Shown piece by piece: positions 43,132 to 50,356 of a stretch of 51,220 nt of DNA. Below the pieces are notes generated by a model that was not told where the DNA came from, did not search any database, and saw only the letters and a program-made list of their open reading frames with translations. Within the stretch, counting starts at the first letter, position 1, and every line of letters begins with the position of its first letter. This DNA comes from an uncultured Clostridia bacterium (GTDB taxonomy: Bacteria > Bacillota > Clostridia > Christensenellales > UBA1242), in contig CANREZ010000005.1 of NCBI GenBank assembly GCA_947629745.1, positions 1 through 51,220 on the forward strand, read 5' to 3'. Made by a program: the position numbers and the translations under genes.

Positions 43132-43736
43132 TCTACCCCGGAATTTGTAAGCGTTAGTTTCTGGAGATTGTCATCTAGATATATTGATAGCGTCACCACA
43201 CTCTTTTGCTTAGCAGTACCTATATCTTTGCCACGTGCGACTGTTTGGCCAACTACCACACCTAGTATATCCAAGTTTTTTATCTCACTATATACATTCT
43301 CAGCATGACGAATTCTTAGGATTTTAACGCCCGACACAGTGTATATATCCTCGACTATGCCGTCCTCGGGGCTTTTTACCATGATTGACGTATCCACGAT
43401 CATGTCAATCCCCTCCGCAGTTTCTTCGGCATACAGGCTGTGAATTGGCAGGACAAATTTTAGATCTTGTGCACGCTTTAAGTTATCTAAAGCGCCTGAT
43501 GTAAACACTATGGATGATTCGTCTTTGTAAAGTGGAGAAAAAGGCCGTGCAACGCTAGGGACAATCTCGATAAATTCATCTGTGTACATGCTAAAAATTA
43601 GGCTATGCACAGCAATTATATTGCATATGAAAAATACCATGACGAAACACTGCAAAATAGCAATTTTCCTCAAGTGTTTGCCAATGGACAATTTGTAATT
43701 ATTGGTGTGAACTTTGCATATTTTAAATTCCCGCAT
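43119..43736 (-). CDS. spoIVFA: Stage IV sporulation protein FA-like (degenerate LytM domain)
   Basis: A 205-residue protein with one transmembrane segment (about residues 25-45). A C-terminal M23/LytM-like beta domain (SPEDGIVEDIYTVSGVKILRI ... GVVVGQTVARGKDIG) lacks the zinc-binding histidines. That is the pattern of SpoIVFA, which holds SpoIVFB inactive until signalled. It directly precedes spoIVFB with overlap. GAGGGAAT lies before the ATG. Confidence 0.85.
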   Translation of the reverse strand: MREFKICKVHTNNYKLSIGKHLRKIAILQCFVMVFFICNIIAVHSLIFSMYTDEFIEIVPSVARPFSPLYKDESSIVFTSGALDNLKRAQDLKFVLPIHSLYAEETAEGIDMIVDTSIMVKSPEDGIVEDIYTVSGVKILRIRHAENVYSEIKNLDILGVVVGQTVARGKDIGTAKQKSVVTLSIYLDDNLQKLTLTNSGVEWVS

Positions 43737-43784
43737 ATTCCCTCTACTTTAGGAATATGCACAAAGTATTTATTTTAGAATAAA

Positions 43785-44021
43785 TCAGAAGTATGTTTGC
43801 AAGGTTTTTACACGCCTCACAACGCTCTTTATTTCTAGGTCATATGTGCCATTTTTGTTCACAACTATATTCACGTCCACATCCTCGTAGTCGATCTCCA
43901 TATAGTTTGACAACACTTTTAGGATATCAGCCTTTAAAACGCCCAATATTTTTAGCGGATTTTGCTCCTTATCCTGTACAAGGACACTCTTTAGACGAGT
44001 TATGCTCCTATTTGCATTCAT
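43785..44021 (-). CDS. minE: Cell division topological specificity factor MinE
   Basis: A 78-residue protein. The N-terminal anti-MinCD helix region is followed by the family core: LKADILKVLSNYMEIDYEDVDVNIV aligns with the LKxEILxVIxKYVxIDxDxV pattern. MinE stimulates MinD ATPase and drives pole-to-pole oscillation. It lies four bases after minD. No minC is next to it. Confidence 0.88.
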   Translation of the reverse strand: MNANRSITRLKSVLVQDKEQNPLKILGVLKADILKVLSNYMEIDYEDVDVNIVVNKNGTYDLEIKSVVRRVKTLQTYF

Positions 44022-44024
44022 ATC

Positions 44025-44816
44025 CTACACCGCCCGCTTTAATTTTCGCTTGATAGTGCCGATTAGCCCTTTGTACTTTCGCGTGCAATCATATATCACC
44101 TCTGAGCCCTGGTCGACAGCGCGTGCTACAAGACCCATTGCATCATAGGCCTCACCTTGCTTTATCACCCCACCTAGCAGCAAATTGCGATTAATTTGGT
44201 CATCATCTGGCACGACACCAAGCAGCCTTGTGTGGAGGAAGTCGCTGATCGTGGCGATATCTATCATATCTCCGGATATCATGAGGTCTCCCCTCGCACG
44301 ATTGATCACCACACCCACGCTATCCAGTCTATAATTGGACAAAACGGATAATATCTTGTCTGCATCACGGATAGCTGATATATGCGGAGTCGTGACCACT
44401 ATAGCTTCACGTGCAAGCCTGCATGCCCTATTAAAGCCCGCATCCATGCCCGCCGGACAATCTATTAGACAGTAGTCAAACATATACTCTATCTCGCGCA
44501 ACACTTTGTCTATTTGCTCATAATCCACTTGGTCGATATTGAATGTGTGGAATGTCGGCAGGATATACAGTTTGTCATTGTTTTCATCAGGAATTAAGGC
44601 CTGTTTTGTCCTACATTTGCCCATAATCACGTCTAAAATGTCGTAGATAATTTTGTTTTCCACACCCATCACTACATCCAAGTTGTTTAGTCCAAAGTCT
44701 AGGTCTATTAGCAACACTCTAGCCCCTAGACTCGTTAGCGCGCTGCCGAGGTTTGCAAGGAGCGTGGTCTTGCCGACTCCACCCTTCCCACTAGTTATCA
44801 CAATTCTTCTGGACAT
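44025..44816 (-). CDS. minD: Septum site-determining ATPase MinD
   Basis: A 263-residue deviant Walker A ATPase (SGKGGVGKTT, residues 9-18). It has LIDLDFGLNNLDVVMG, CLIDCPAGMD and the NRARGDLM-type nucleotide loop. The C-terminal amphipathic helix (LIGTIKRKLKRAV) fits the membrane-targeting sequence. GGTGG upstream of the ATG. Upstream lies the MreB-like gene, and minC is absent between them. Confidence 0.94.
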   Translation of the reverse strand: MSRRIVITSGKGGVGKTTLLANLGSALTSLGARVLLIDLDFGLNNLDVVMGVENKIIYDILDVIMGKCRTKQALIPDENNDKLYILPTFHTFNIDQVDYEQIDKVLREIEYMFDYCLIDCPAGMDAGFNRACRLAREAIVVTTPHISAIRDADKILSVLSNYRLDSVGVVINRARGDLMISGDMIDIATISDFLHTRLLGVVPDDDQINRNLLLGGVIKQGEAYDAMGLVARAVDQGSEVIYDCTRKYKGLIGTIKRKLKRAV

Positions 44817-44940
44817 ATTCCTACCACCTTTTCCTCATGATAATCGCAAAAAAAATAAATGTAAAGCAAAGGTTAATCGTAAAAACTCACTCTACATTTA
44901 CTTTCGACAAAATACTGATAATTGCAGCATTTTGCTACAT

Positions 44941-45951
44941 TTATATATCTTCTTGAACGATTGTATCTATCAGCCTAGCATTATTTAATAATATGCCCGC
45001 GCCCGAGATGATAGTAACCTCTGGTTCAATATCGGTGTAAATATTGTATCCTAGTTTCTCGGTCAAATATTTGTCAATTCCGGTAATCTTGCTAAGTCCG
45101 CCACAAAGATATATACCATTTTTGTGGATATCCGCAATAACGTCGGAGGAACACATACTAAGAACGACCTCAATAGAATCCGCTACTTTATCAATACACC
45201 TACTAACTATTGGGAAAATCTCTGCCGAGAAAATCATACCAGTTTTGTATCTCTTAGTCTCAATATCTAACCCCTCAAAGTCAAAATGCCTGATATCGTT
45301 AGGCAAAAGTGTGCCAATACTGGATAATATCATCTCACATGATTGAATAGACACAGATATGCCAAATTTTGAGCCAATATAATCAGCGATTGCTGTAGAT
45401 AACACTTGCGCTCCAATATTTATGGTGCCACCCTTAATGATATTTAGTCCATGAATGACAGCGATGTCGCACAGACTATACCCTACAGATACCAACATAT
45501 GCGCCCTAGGATCGTTCTCCGATATCCCCATATTGAGGAGAGCAGGAACAAGTCCAGTAACTAATCCCACACAAGATATCCCTGCATCGTAACCTAGAGT
45601 AAAGTAATCTTTCTTCTCAGCATCGGTAAGCCCTGACGGAATCACAAAGATAGCACGGTTCTTCTTAGGCAATACTCCTGATGAGACTAATGATGACAAA
45701 AACTTGGTGAGCATGATGCTAGCATACTTTAGGTCATTGATCACTCCACCATTGATAGGAGCAAACACATTCACCTGATAATTGGTCTTACCGATAAGAT
45801 TGTATGCAGCAGTGCCAACTACAGGTGCCGCCTTTGACATAGAGTCCACTGCAACAAGTGCTGGCTCTTTTAACACTACTCCTACATTCTGTTTATAAAT
45901 TGTTACATATCTACTGCCAAGGTCGATTGCTATATTAAATGAATTCCTCAT
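44941..45951 (-). CDS. MreB-like actin-family protein, divergent
   Basis: A 336-residue actin-fold protein close to MreB/Mbl length. Phosphate-1 is AIDLGSRYVTIYKQ, then VVLKEPALVAVDS, as in MreB. The connecting IPSGLTDAEKK has Asp for the usual catalytic Glu (D110). Phosphate-2 reads SVGYSLCDIAVI where MreB has DIGGGTTEVAVI, so the conserved Asp and glycines are lost (S155, G157, Y158). The adenosine loop is CGGLSKITGI. It sits upstream of minDE as MreB does in many Firmicutes, but mreC, mreD and rodA are absent. ATP binding and filament formation are uncertain. Confidence 0.8.
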   Translation of the reverse strand: MRNSFNIAIDLGSRYVTIYKQNVGVVLKEPALVAVDSMSKAAPVVGTAAYNLIGKTNYQVNVFAPINGGVINDLKYASIMLTKFLSSLVSSGVLPKKNRAIFVIPSGLTDAEKKDYFTLGYDAGISCVGLVTGLVPALLNMGISENDPRAHMLVSVGYSLCDIAVIHGLNIIKGGTINIGAQVLSTAIADYIGSKFGISVSIQSCEMILSSIGTLLPNDIRHFDFEGLDIETKRYKTGMIFSAEIFPIVSRCIDKVADSIEVVLSMCSSDVIADIHKNGIYLCGGLSKITGIDKYLTEKLGYNIYTDIEPEVTIISGAGILLNNARLIDTIVQEDI

Positions 45952-45983
45952 ACTACACGCTCCAATGTGTATAACTATAATTT

Positions 45984-46013
45984 ATTTTATCAAATATATA
46001 GCGAGTATGTAAA
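45984..46013 (-). promoter_or_regulatory. Promoter of the MreB-like gene and min cluster
   Basis: Minus strand: TTTACA (46013-46008), 18 bases, TAAAAT (45989-45984), with extended -10 TG. Confidence 0.6.
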
Positions 46014-46394
46014 ATTAAAACAATTCCATTTAGCAAAAATTTTGTCTAGAAAGTGAAAATCGAAGTGCTTTAATTATGTATATTTATCCATTTTAAAAAT
46101 TTATAAAAAAGTGCACTTTTGCGACATACCCCCATTTTGGAGGGCTTATTTGCAATTTTGAAACAATTCATTATTTTATTAAAATTAGCCATATTTGGGG
46201 ATATAATTATTATAATATAAAAGTTTAATACATTATTTATATATTTTTTGTCATAAACTATGCATTAATTATAATAATTAAAATCTACAAAATTTTGAAG
46301 TAAAAATTGTTACTTGAATTATCGTTTTATACATTTTATATTATAATTATAGAAATTTCAAAATATTGATTTTTGCATCTATCAAGTATTATAT

Positions 46395-46424
46395 TAGACA
46401 CCAAATTTCAATCTATGATATAAT
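46395..46424 (+). promoter_or_regulatory. Extended -10 promoter placing the transcript start at the rsmF ATG
   Basis: TAGACA (46395-46400), 18 bases, and TG-a-TATAAT (46416-46424). Six bases later comes the ATG at 46431, so the mRNA appears to begin at or within one base of the start codon. No Shine-Dalgarno sequence is present. Confidence 0.7.
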
Positions 46425-46430
46425 CAAACT

Positions 46431-47804
46431 ATGGATAAGATAACACTAGATAAAGACTATATTGATTCTATGAATAATCTATTAGGCGACGAAGCTCGGT
46501 CATTCTTTGCTGAGTACAGCAAGCCTGCATACTCTGCCCTACGACTAAACACAAAGTATGTTCTAAGTGAGGCGATGGATGAAATCCGCAAGTACACGAT
46601 AGATGCTGTCCCTTGGTCTTATGATGGTTATTACACTTCAGGCACACCCGGTCATAATGTTTTGCATGAAGCAGGAGCATACTATATACAGGAACCTAGT
46701 GCTATGGCGGTAGTTGGACAGATAAGAGTGAGTCCAGATGATGTAGTGCTAGACTTATGCGCCGCTCCAGGTGGCAAAACTACTACTCTATCAACGTTGC
46801 TTACAGGTGGAGTGCTAGTATCTAATGAGATTGTCCCTAATAGAGCTCGTGTGTTATCTGATAACGTGATTAGACTTGGCCTAGATAACGTGATAGTCCT
46901 AAATGAATCTTCACATAATCTAGCGAGTAAGTTACCTAGTGCTTTTAATAAAGTATTAGTCGATGCTCCATGCTCGGGCGAGGGAATGTTTAGGAAAGAT
47001 CCAGACGCTATCAGCGAGTGGTCAAGTGATATTGTTAGCTCCTGTGCTGAGCGCTCATATGATATACTGTGTGACGCATATACTCTCACACGCGCAGGTG
47101 GCACTATTACATACTCTACCTGTACATTTGAGTTGGATGAGAATGAGCGGAATATTGCAAAGTTCCTAGATACCCACCCTGACTGCACCCTGCTTGATCC
47201 TATAATGTATGATGGATTTACACAAGGTGTAGATGTGGATAATACTGGCAGATGCACCAAGTGCATTAGGCTCTATCCAAATAGAATTAAGGGTGAAGGA
47301 CATTTCATTGCAACTATTCTAAAGTCCGGTAATGATGATAGATATATCCCGCGAAGTAAGACTAGATGTGATCGCCGTGCAATTGATGCTTTCTATAAGT
47401 TTTGTAGCGTTTATGACATAAAATATCATTTTTATGACAATTATACTACGTTTGGTGATGAATTGTACAGCGTCCCACTAAATATTAATTTGGAAAAAGT
47501 AAAGGTAGTTAGTCCCGGAATAGATCTTGGCACATACTCTAAAGGCGTCTTTACACCTAGTCATCATTTAGCTAAAATTTTATCACGAGATACTTTCCCA
47601 CATATTATTGATTTAGACCATAGTGATACAATTAGATACTTATCAGGCGAAGTGTTAAAGTGTGACGAGGATAATATCTCGGGTTGGGTACTACTATCTT
47701 ATCTTGGTCTTCCTCTTGGCTTTGGCAAGGCTTCAGGTGGTGTTATCAAGAACCATTATCCTAAGCATTTGCGCCTACGTAATCCGGAGATCTTTAGGCA
47801 ATAA
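46431..47804 (+). CDS. rsmF: RsmF/YebU-like 16S rRNA (cytosine-C5)-methyltransferase
   Basis: A 457-residue NOL1/NOP2/Sun-family enzyme. The SAM motif is DLCAAPGGKTTTLS near residue 106. The catalytic blocks are VDAPCSGEGMFRKDP and YSTCTFELDENE, holding the two cysteines of the m5C mechanism. The C-terminal 150 residues match the extra domains of the Gram-positive RsmF type, ending in the PUA-like LPLGFGKASGGVIKNHYPKHLR. The exact rRNA cytosine is not inferable. The gene has no ribosome site, and the promoter suggests a leaderless mRNA. Confidence 0.92.
   Translation: MDKITLDKDYIDSMNNLLGDEARSFFAEYSKPAYSALRLNTKYVLSEAMDEIRKYTIDAVPWSYDGYYTSGTPGHNVLHEAGAYYIQEPSAMAVVGQIRVSPDDVVLDLCAAPGGKTTTLSTLLTGGVLVSNEIVPNRARVLSDNVIRLGLDNVIVLNESSHNLASKLPSAFNKVLVDAPCSGEGMFRKDPDAISEWSSDIVSSCAERSYDILCDAYTLTRAGGTITYSTCTFELDENERNIAKFLDTHPDCTLLDPIMYDGFTQGVDVDNTGRCTKCIRLYPNRIKGEGHFIATILKSGNDDRYIPRSKTRCDRRAIDAFYKFCSVYDIKYHFYDNYTTFGDELYSVPLNINLEKVKVVSPGIDLGTYSKGVFTPSHHLAKILSRDTFPHIIDLDHSDTIRYLSGEVLKCDEDNISGWVLLSYLGLPLGFGKASGGVIKNHYPKHLRLRNPEIFRQ
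47234..47242 (-). other. Perfect DnaA-box 9-mer inside rsmF
   Basis: TTATCCACA on the minus strand. One of three perfect copies within 1.4 kb. Confidence 0.35.
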
Positions 47805-47821
47805 GATTTCAAGTAAAATAT

Positions 47822-47830
47822 TTATCCACA
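47822..47830 (+). other. Perfect DnaA-box 9-mer upstream of the tRNA promoter
   Basis: TTATCCACA, 28 bases before the -35 of the tRNA cluster promoter. Confidence 0.4.
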
Positions 47831-47857
47831 CCTATCTCCTTTTTGATAAAATAATTG

Positions 47858-47887
47858 TTGACACTCACACTTTTTATGTGATATCAT
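47858..47887 (+). promoter_or_regulatory. Sigma-A promoter of the tRNA cluster
   Basis: Perfect TTGACA (47858-47863), 18 bases, TATCAT (47882-47887) with extended -10 TG. The tRNA-Gly follows 27 bases later. Confidence 0.85.
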
Positions 47888-47914
47888 AATATTGCCTTGT
47901 AGATAGGTGTATGT

Positions 47915-47988
47915 GCAGGTGTAGCTCAATGGTAGAGTCCCAGCCTTCCAAGCTGGTCGCGTGGGTCCGATTCCCATCACCTGCTCCA
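47915..47988 (+). tRNA. tRNA-Gly (anticodon TCC)
   Basis: Acceptor GCAGGTG / CACCTGC, anticodon stem CCAGC / GCTGG with loop CTTCCAA, CCA encoded. First of six tandem tRNAs. Confidence 0.97.
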
Positions 47989-47991
47989 TTT

Positions 47992-48068
47992 GTGCCAATA
48001 GCTCAGCTGGATAGAGCATCGCCCTTCTAAGGCGAGGGTCGGGGGTTCGAATCCCTCTTGGCACACCA
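47992..48068 (+). tRNA. tRNA-Arg (anticodon TCT)
   Basis: Acceptor GTGCCAA / TTGGCAC, anticodon stem TCGCC / GGCGA with loop CTTCTAA, CCA encoded. It reads AGA/AGG. Confidence 0.97.
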
Positions 48069-48090
48069 GATTGGTCAGCATCCCCTGTTT

Positions 48091-48167
48091 GGTGGATATA
48101 GCGCAGCTGGTAGAGCGTCAGATTGTGGCTCTGAAGGCCGTGGGTTCAAGTCCCACTATTCACCCCA
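48091..48167 (+). tRNA. tRNA-His (anticodon GTG)
   Basis: Acceptor GTGGATA / TATTCAC with the extra G at position -1 opposite C73, anticodon loop TTGTGGC, CCA encoded. Confidence 0.96.
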
Positions 48168-48192
48168 TTTCGGGGATTTGACTAATCTATAT

Positions 48193-48268
48193 TGGGGTGT
48201 AGCCAAGTGGTAAGGCACAAGACTTTGACTCTTGCATTGCGTAGGTTCAAATCCTGCCACCCCAGCCA
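48193..48268 (+). tRNA. tRNA-Gln (anticodon TTG)
   Basis: Acceptor TGGGGTG / CACCCCA, anticodon stem CAAGA / TCTTG with loop CTTTGAC, CCA encoded. Confidence 0.96.
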
Positions 48269-48270
48269 AT

Positions 48271-48346
48271 GGTCCATTAGCTCAGTTGGTAGAGCACATG
48301 ACTTTTAATCATGGTGTCCCGAGTTCAAATCTCGGATGGGCCACCA
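48271..48346 (+). tRNA. tRNA-Lys (anticodon TTT)
   Basis: Acceptor GGTCCAT / ATGGGCC, anticodon stem CATGA / TCATG with loop CTTTTAA, CCA encoded. Confidence 0.97.
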
Positions 48347-48353
48347 ATAATAT

Positions 48354-48438
48354 GCAGATGTGGCGAAACTGGCAGACGCGCTAGACTTAGGATCTAGTGG
48401 GTAACACCATGGAGGTTCGAGTCCTCTCATCTGCACCA
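48354..48438 (+). tRNA. tRNA-Leu (anticodon TAG)
   Basis: Acceptor GCAGATG / CATCTGC, anticodon stem CTAGA / TCTAG with loop CTTAGGA, a long variable arm of class II type, CCA encoded. Confidence 0.97.
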
Positions 48439-48522
48439 AATAAAAAAAAACGGGTAAATATAGCCATATTTTGATTAGAACAGATTTTCGAGATTCACTA
48501 AAAATTACATCCGATAATCACC

Positions 48523-48570
48523 GTACCCCCAATCGTACCCCCAAAATATACCCCCAAACCATACCCCCAA
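48523..48570 (+). repeat. Four evenly spaced TACCCCC repeats
   Basis: C5 runs start at 48526, 48538, 48551 and 48564, so the period is 12-13 bases. Each run is preceded by TA and followed by AA. The minus strand carries four G5 tracts with 7-8 base loops, compatible with a G-quadruplex. It lies between tRNA-Leu and the downstream terminator. Confidence 0.85.
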
Positions 48571-48583
48571 AAATGAAAAAACC

Positions 48584-48616
48584 GACAGCAGAGAAATACC
48601 CTGCTGTCTTCTTTTT
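48584..48616 (+). terminator. Terminator of the tRNA cluster
   Basis: Perfect 8-bp stem GACAGCAG / CTGCTGTC (48584-48608, nine-base loop), then a T-rich run. It is 146 bases past tRNA-Leu, with no nearer candidate. Confidence 0.85.
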
Positions 48617-48618
48617 AC

Positions 48619-48627
48619 TTATCCACA
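48619..48627 (+). other. Perfect DnaA-box 9-mer after the tRNA cluster
   Basis: TTATCCACA just downstream of the tRNA terminator. Confidence 0.4.
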
Positions 48628-48657
48628 GAATGTTAACAATTTGAATTTTTATGTATT

Positions 48658-48689
48658 ACAATTAAAAAAGGTAGCATGCGCTACCTTTT
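48658..48689 (-). terminator. Terminator of spoIVA
   Basis: Perfect 10-bp stem AAAAGGTAGC / GCTACCTTTT with a four-base loop (48666-48689), T6 on the minus strand. Confidence 0.92.
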
Positions 48690-48706
48690 ATTTTTTCTTT
48701 GATAAT

Positions 48707-50185
48707 TTACAATAGGATGCAGATAACTCCACCCTTTCCTTCGTTTACAATACGAGTGAGAGTCTTCTTCATTTTCTTCATTGCTTCTTTTGGCATATTG
48801 TACAATTTCTGTGATAAGTCATCAGTCACCATTTCGTGTAAAGTCTTGCCAAACATTTTGATTTCCCAGAATGCAGCAGGGTCACTTGCATAGGTATCCA
48901 TGAGGTACTTTGTCATATCCTGACTCTGTTGTTCGGAGCCAAGGAATGGACTCACCTCAGTTGTTAGGTCTACCCTCATGATATGTAGAGATGGCGCAGT
49001 TGCGGTCAGTTTTACACCTTGTTTACCACCCATTTTGACAACTTCTGGCTCGTTCATGACAATTTCCTCGTCAGATGGATATACTACGCCATATCCCATG
49101 TCGTTCACATTATTTAGTGCATCGACGAATTTGTCATACTGTTTCTTTGCCTTTGATAGATCACGCACTAGGTTTGCTAGAGCGAAGTCATCAGCAATCT
49201 CCTGCCCACTCCACTCACTAAGTATTTGATAGAATAATCCTTCCTTTGGTTGCACTTTGACTATTACACTACCTTGACCCATCTCCACTTGATAGTCATT
49301 TGAGGTTTCAAAGTTTTCGCTATTTTCGAATAACATAGTATCGCGTTTTAGGTCACCAATCTTTTGCATGTCACTTGCAAATTTCATGACCTCTTCCCTA
49401 ATCTCCATGATAAGTGGATGGGTCTCATCTAGTGTGCCTAGCCACTTTGGCATATCTACATCGATTGACACGATTGGGAATTCCTCAAGGATGCTAGCAA
49501 ATATCTTATCTAGATCCTCGCTCTTTGCCTCTTTTACATTCATAGGCAGCACTCGTCTATTGTATGTCTCGCTAAGGGAATTAGCAAGCGCTACAGTCTC
49601 TGGGCTATCTGGATGTGTGGTGTTTAGCACTATAACATATGGTTTTCCTGTGCTATTGAGCTGATTGACCACACGCTCCTCAGCTTTTGCATAATCCTCT
49701 CTTGCAATGCCGGTAATTGAACCATCGGTCGTGACTAGTACCCCAATTGTACTATGCTTGGTTATTACCTTGTCAGTCCCAAGTTCGGCTGCTTCCTCGA
49801 ATGGCAAGTTTTCCTCAGTCCAAGGAGTAGCCACTAGTCTTGGCTTATCGTTTTCCTTGTCCCCTAGTGCGCCATCCACCATGTAGCCCACGCAATCGAC
49901 TAGACGCACATTCATATTGACGTTGTCTGCCACGCACACTTTGATAGCTTCGTTTGGCACAAAATGTGGTTGGGTCGTCATGATACTTTTCCCGTCCCCG
50001 CTTTGAGGCAATTCATCGCGAGCGCGTTCCTTGTCATGAGCATCCAAAATGTTTGGCATAACTAGCAGGTTCATCACACGGCTAATAAACGTACTTTTAC
50101 CCGTGCGGACCGGTCCGACTACGCCAATATAAATATCACCCTTGGTGCGAGTGGCAATGTCGTTGTAAATTTCAAAATTGTTCAT
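48707..50185 (-). CDS. spoIVA: Stage IV sporulation protein A, spore coat morphogenetic ATPase
   Basis: A 492-residue protein, the same length as Bacillus SpoIVA. It polymerises with ATP hydrolysis on the outer forespore membrane as the basement layer of the coat. It begins MNNFEIYNDIATRTKGDIYI, followed by Walker A GPVRTGKST (24-32). LVDCVGYMVDGALG and IVLNTTHPDS are other nucleotide-site blocks. The conserved C-terminal end is NEGKGGVICILL. The ATG at 50185 is chosen because GGAGG precedes it; the longer reading adds 20 residues without a ribosome site. Confidence 0.97.
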   Translation of the reverse strand: MNNFEIYNDIATRTKGDIYIGVVGPVRTGKSTFISRVMNLLVMPNILDAHDKERARDELPQSGDGKSIMTTQPHFVPNEAIKVCVADNVNMNVRLVDCVGYMVDGALGDKENDKPRLVATPWTEENLPFEEAAELGTDKVITKHSTIGVLVTTDGSITGIAREDYAKAEERVVNQLNSTGKPYVIVLNTTHPDSPETVALANSLSETYNRRVLPMNVKEAKSEDLDKIFASILEEFPIVSIDVDMPKWLGTLDETHPLIMEIREEVMKFASDMQKIGDLKRDTMLFENSENFETSNDYQVEMGQGSVIVKVQPKEGLFYQILSEWSGQEIADDFALANLVRDLSKAKKQYDKFVDALNNVNDMGYGVVYPSDEEIVMNEPEVVKMGGKQGVKLTATAPSLHIMRVDLTTEVSPFLGSEQQSQDMTKYLMDTYASDPAAFWEIKMFGKTLHEMVTDDLSQKLYNMPKEAMKKMKKTLTRIVNEGKGGVICILL

Positions 50186-50206
50186 TTTGTCCTCCATTGA
50201 TATGAA

Positions 50207-50235
50207 AATATATGCGCGAAAATTTTGAAATATAA
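50207..50235 (-). promoter_or_regulatory. Candidate sigma-E promoter of spoIVA
   Basis: Minus strand: TTATATTT (50235-50228), 13 bases, CATATATT (50214-50207). It resembles the mother-cell sigma-E consensus (ATATTT / CATACAxT), and spoIVA is a known sigma-E gene in Bacillus. Confidence 0.5.
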
Positions 50236-50307
50236 CACACCGCAAAAATATTTAGCACAATTATTTGCTTGTTTTTGCCACAAGAGCAAACAAAATAGTC
50301 AATAATA

Positions 50308-50336
50308 TTGCAAAAATCTCAAAATTTTGATAATAT
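50308..50336 (+). promoter_or_regulatory. Sigma-A promoter of nrdR
   Basis: TTGCAA (50308-50313), 17 bases, TAATAT (50331-50336), with extended -10 TG. No NrdR-box pair was noticed. Confidence 0.55.
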
Positions 50337-50356
50337 AGGGGCAAGAGGAAATATTT

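Larger units (their letters stand above)
45952..46430. other. 479-base AT-rich divergent intergenic region
   Basis: It holds the promoter of the MreB-like gene on the left and that of rsmF on the right. Between them the sequence is very AT-rich, with a small CCCCC..GGAGGG hairpin at 46132-46146. No ORF of note, tRNA or known riboswitch is seen. Confidence 0.75.

Noticed and set aside
44817..44940. Possible terminator between the MreB-like gene and minD.
   Set aside because: AAATGTA / TACATTT can pair, but the loop is long and imperfect; evidence is too weak to call.
46682..47266. 194-aa minus-strand ORF opposite rsmF.
   Set aside because: No ribosome site and no family resemblance; rsmF motifs on the plus strand are unambiguous.
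47822..48064. 80-aa minus-strand ORF beginning MPRGIRTPDP.
   Set aside because: This is a well-known false protein produced by antisense reading of tRNA genes.
48573..48645. Short plus-strand reading MKKPTAEKYPAV... reminiscent of the N-terminus of some tyrosine integrases.
   Set aside because: It stops after about 23 codons, lies on the tRNA terminator stem, has no ribosome site, and the resemblance covers only about eight residues. No integrase body follows.
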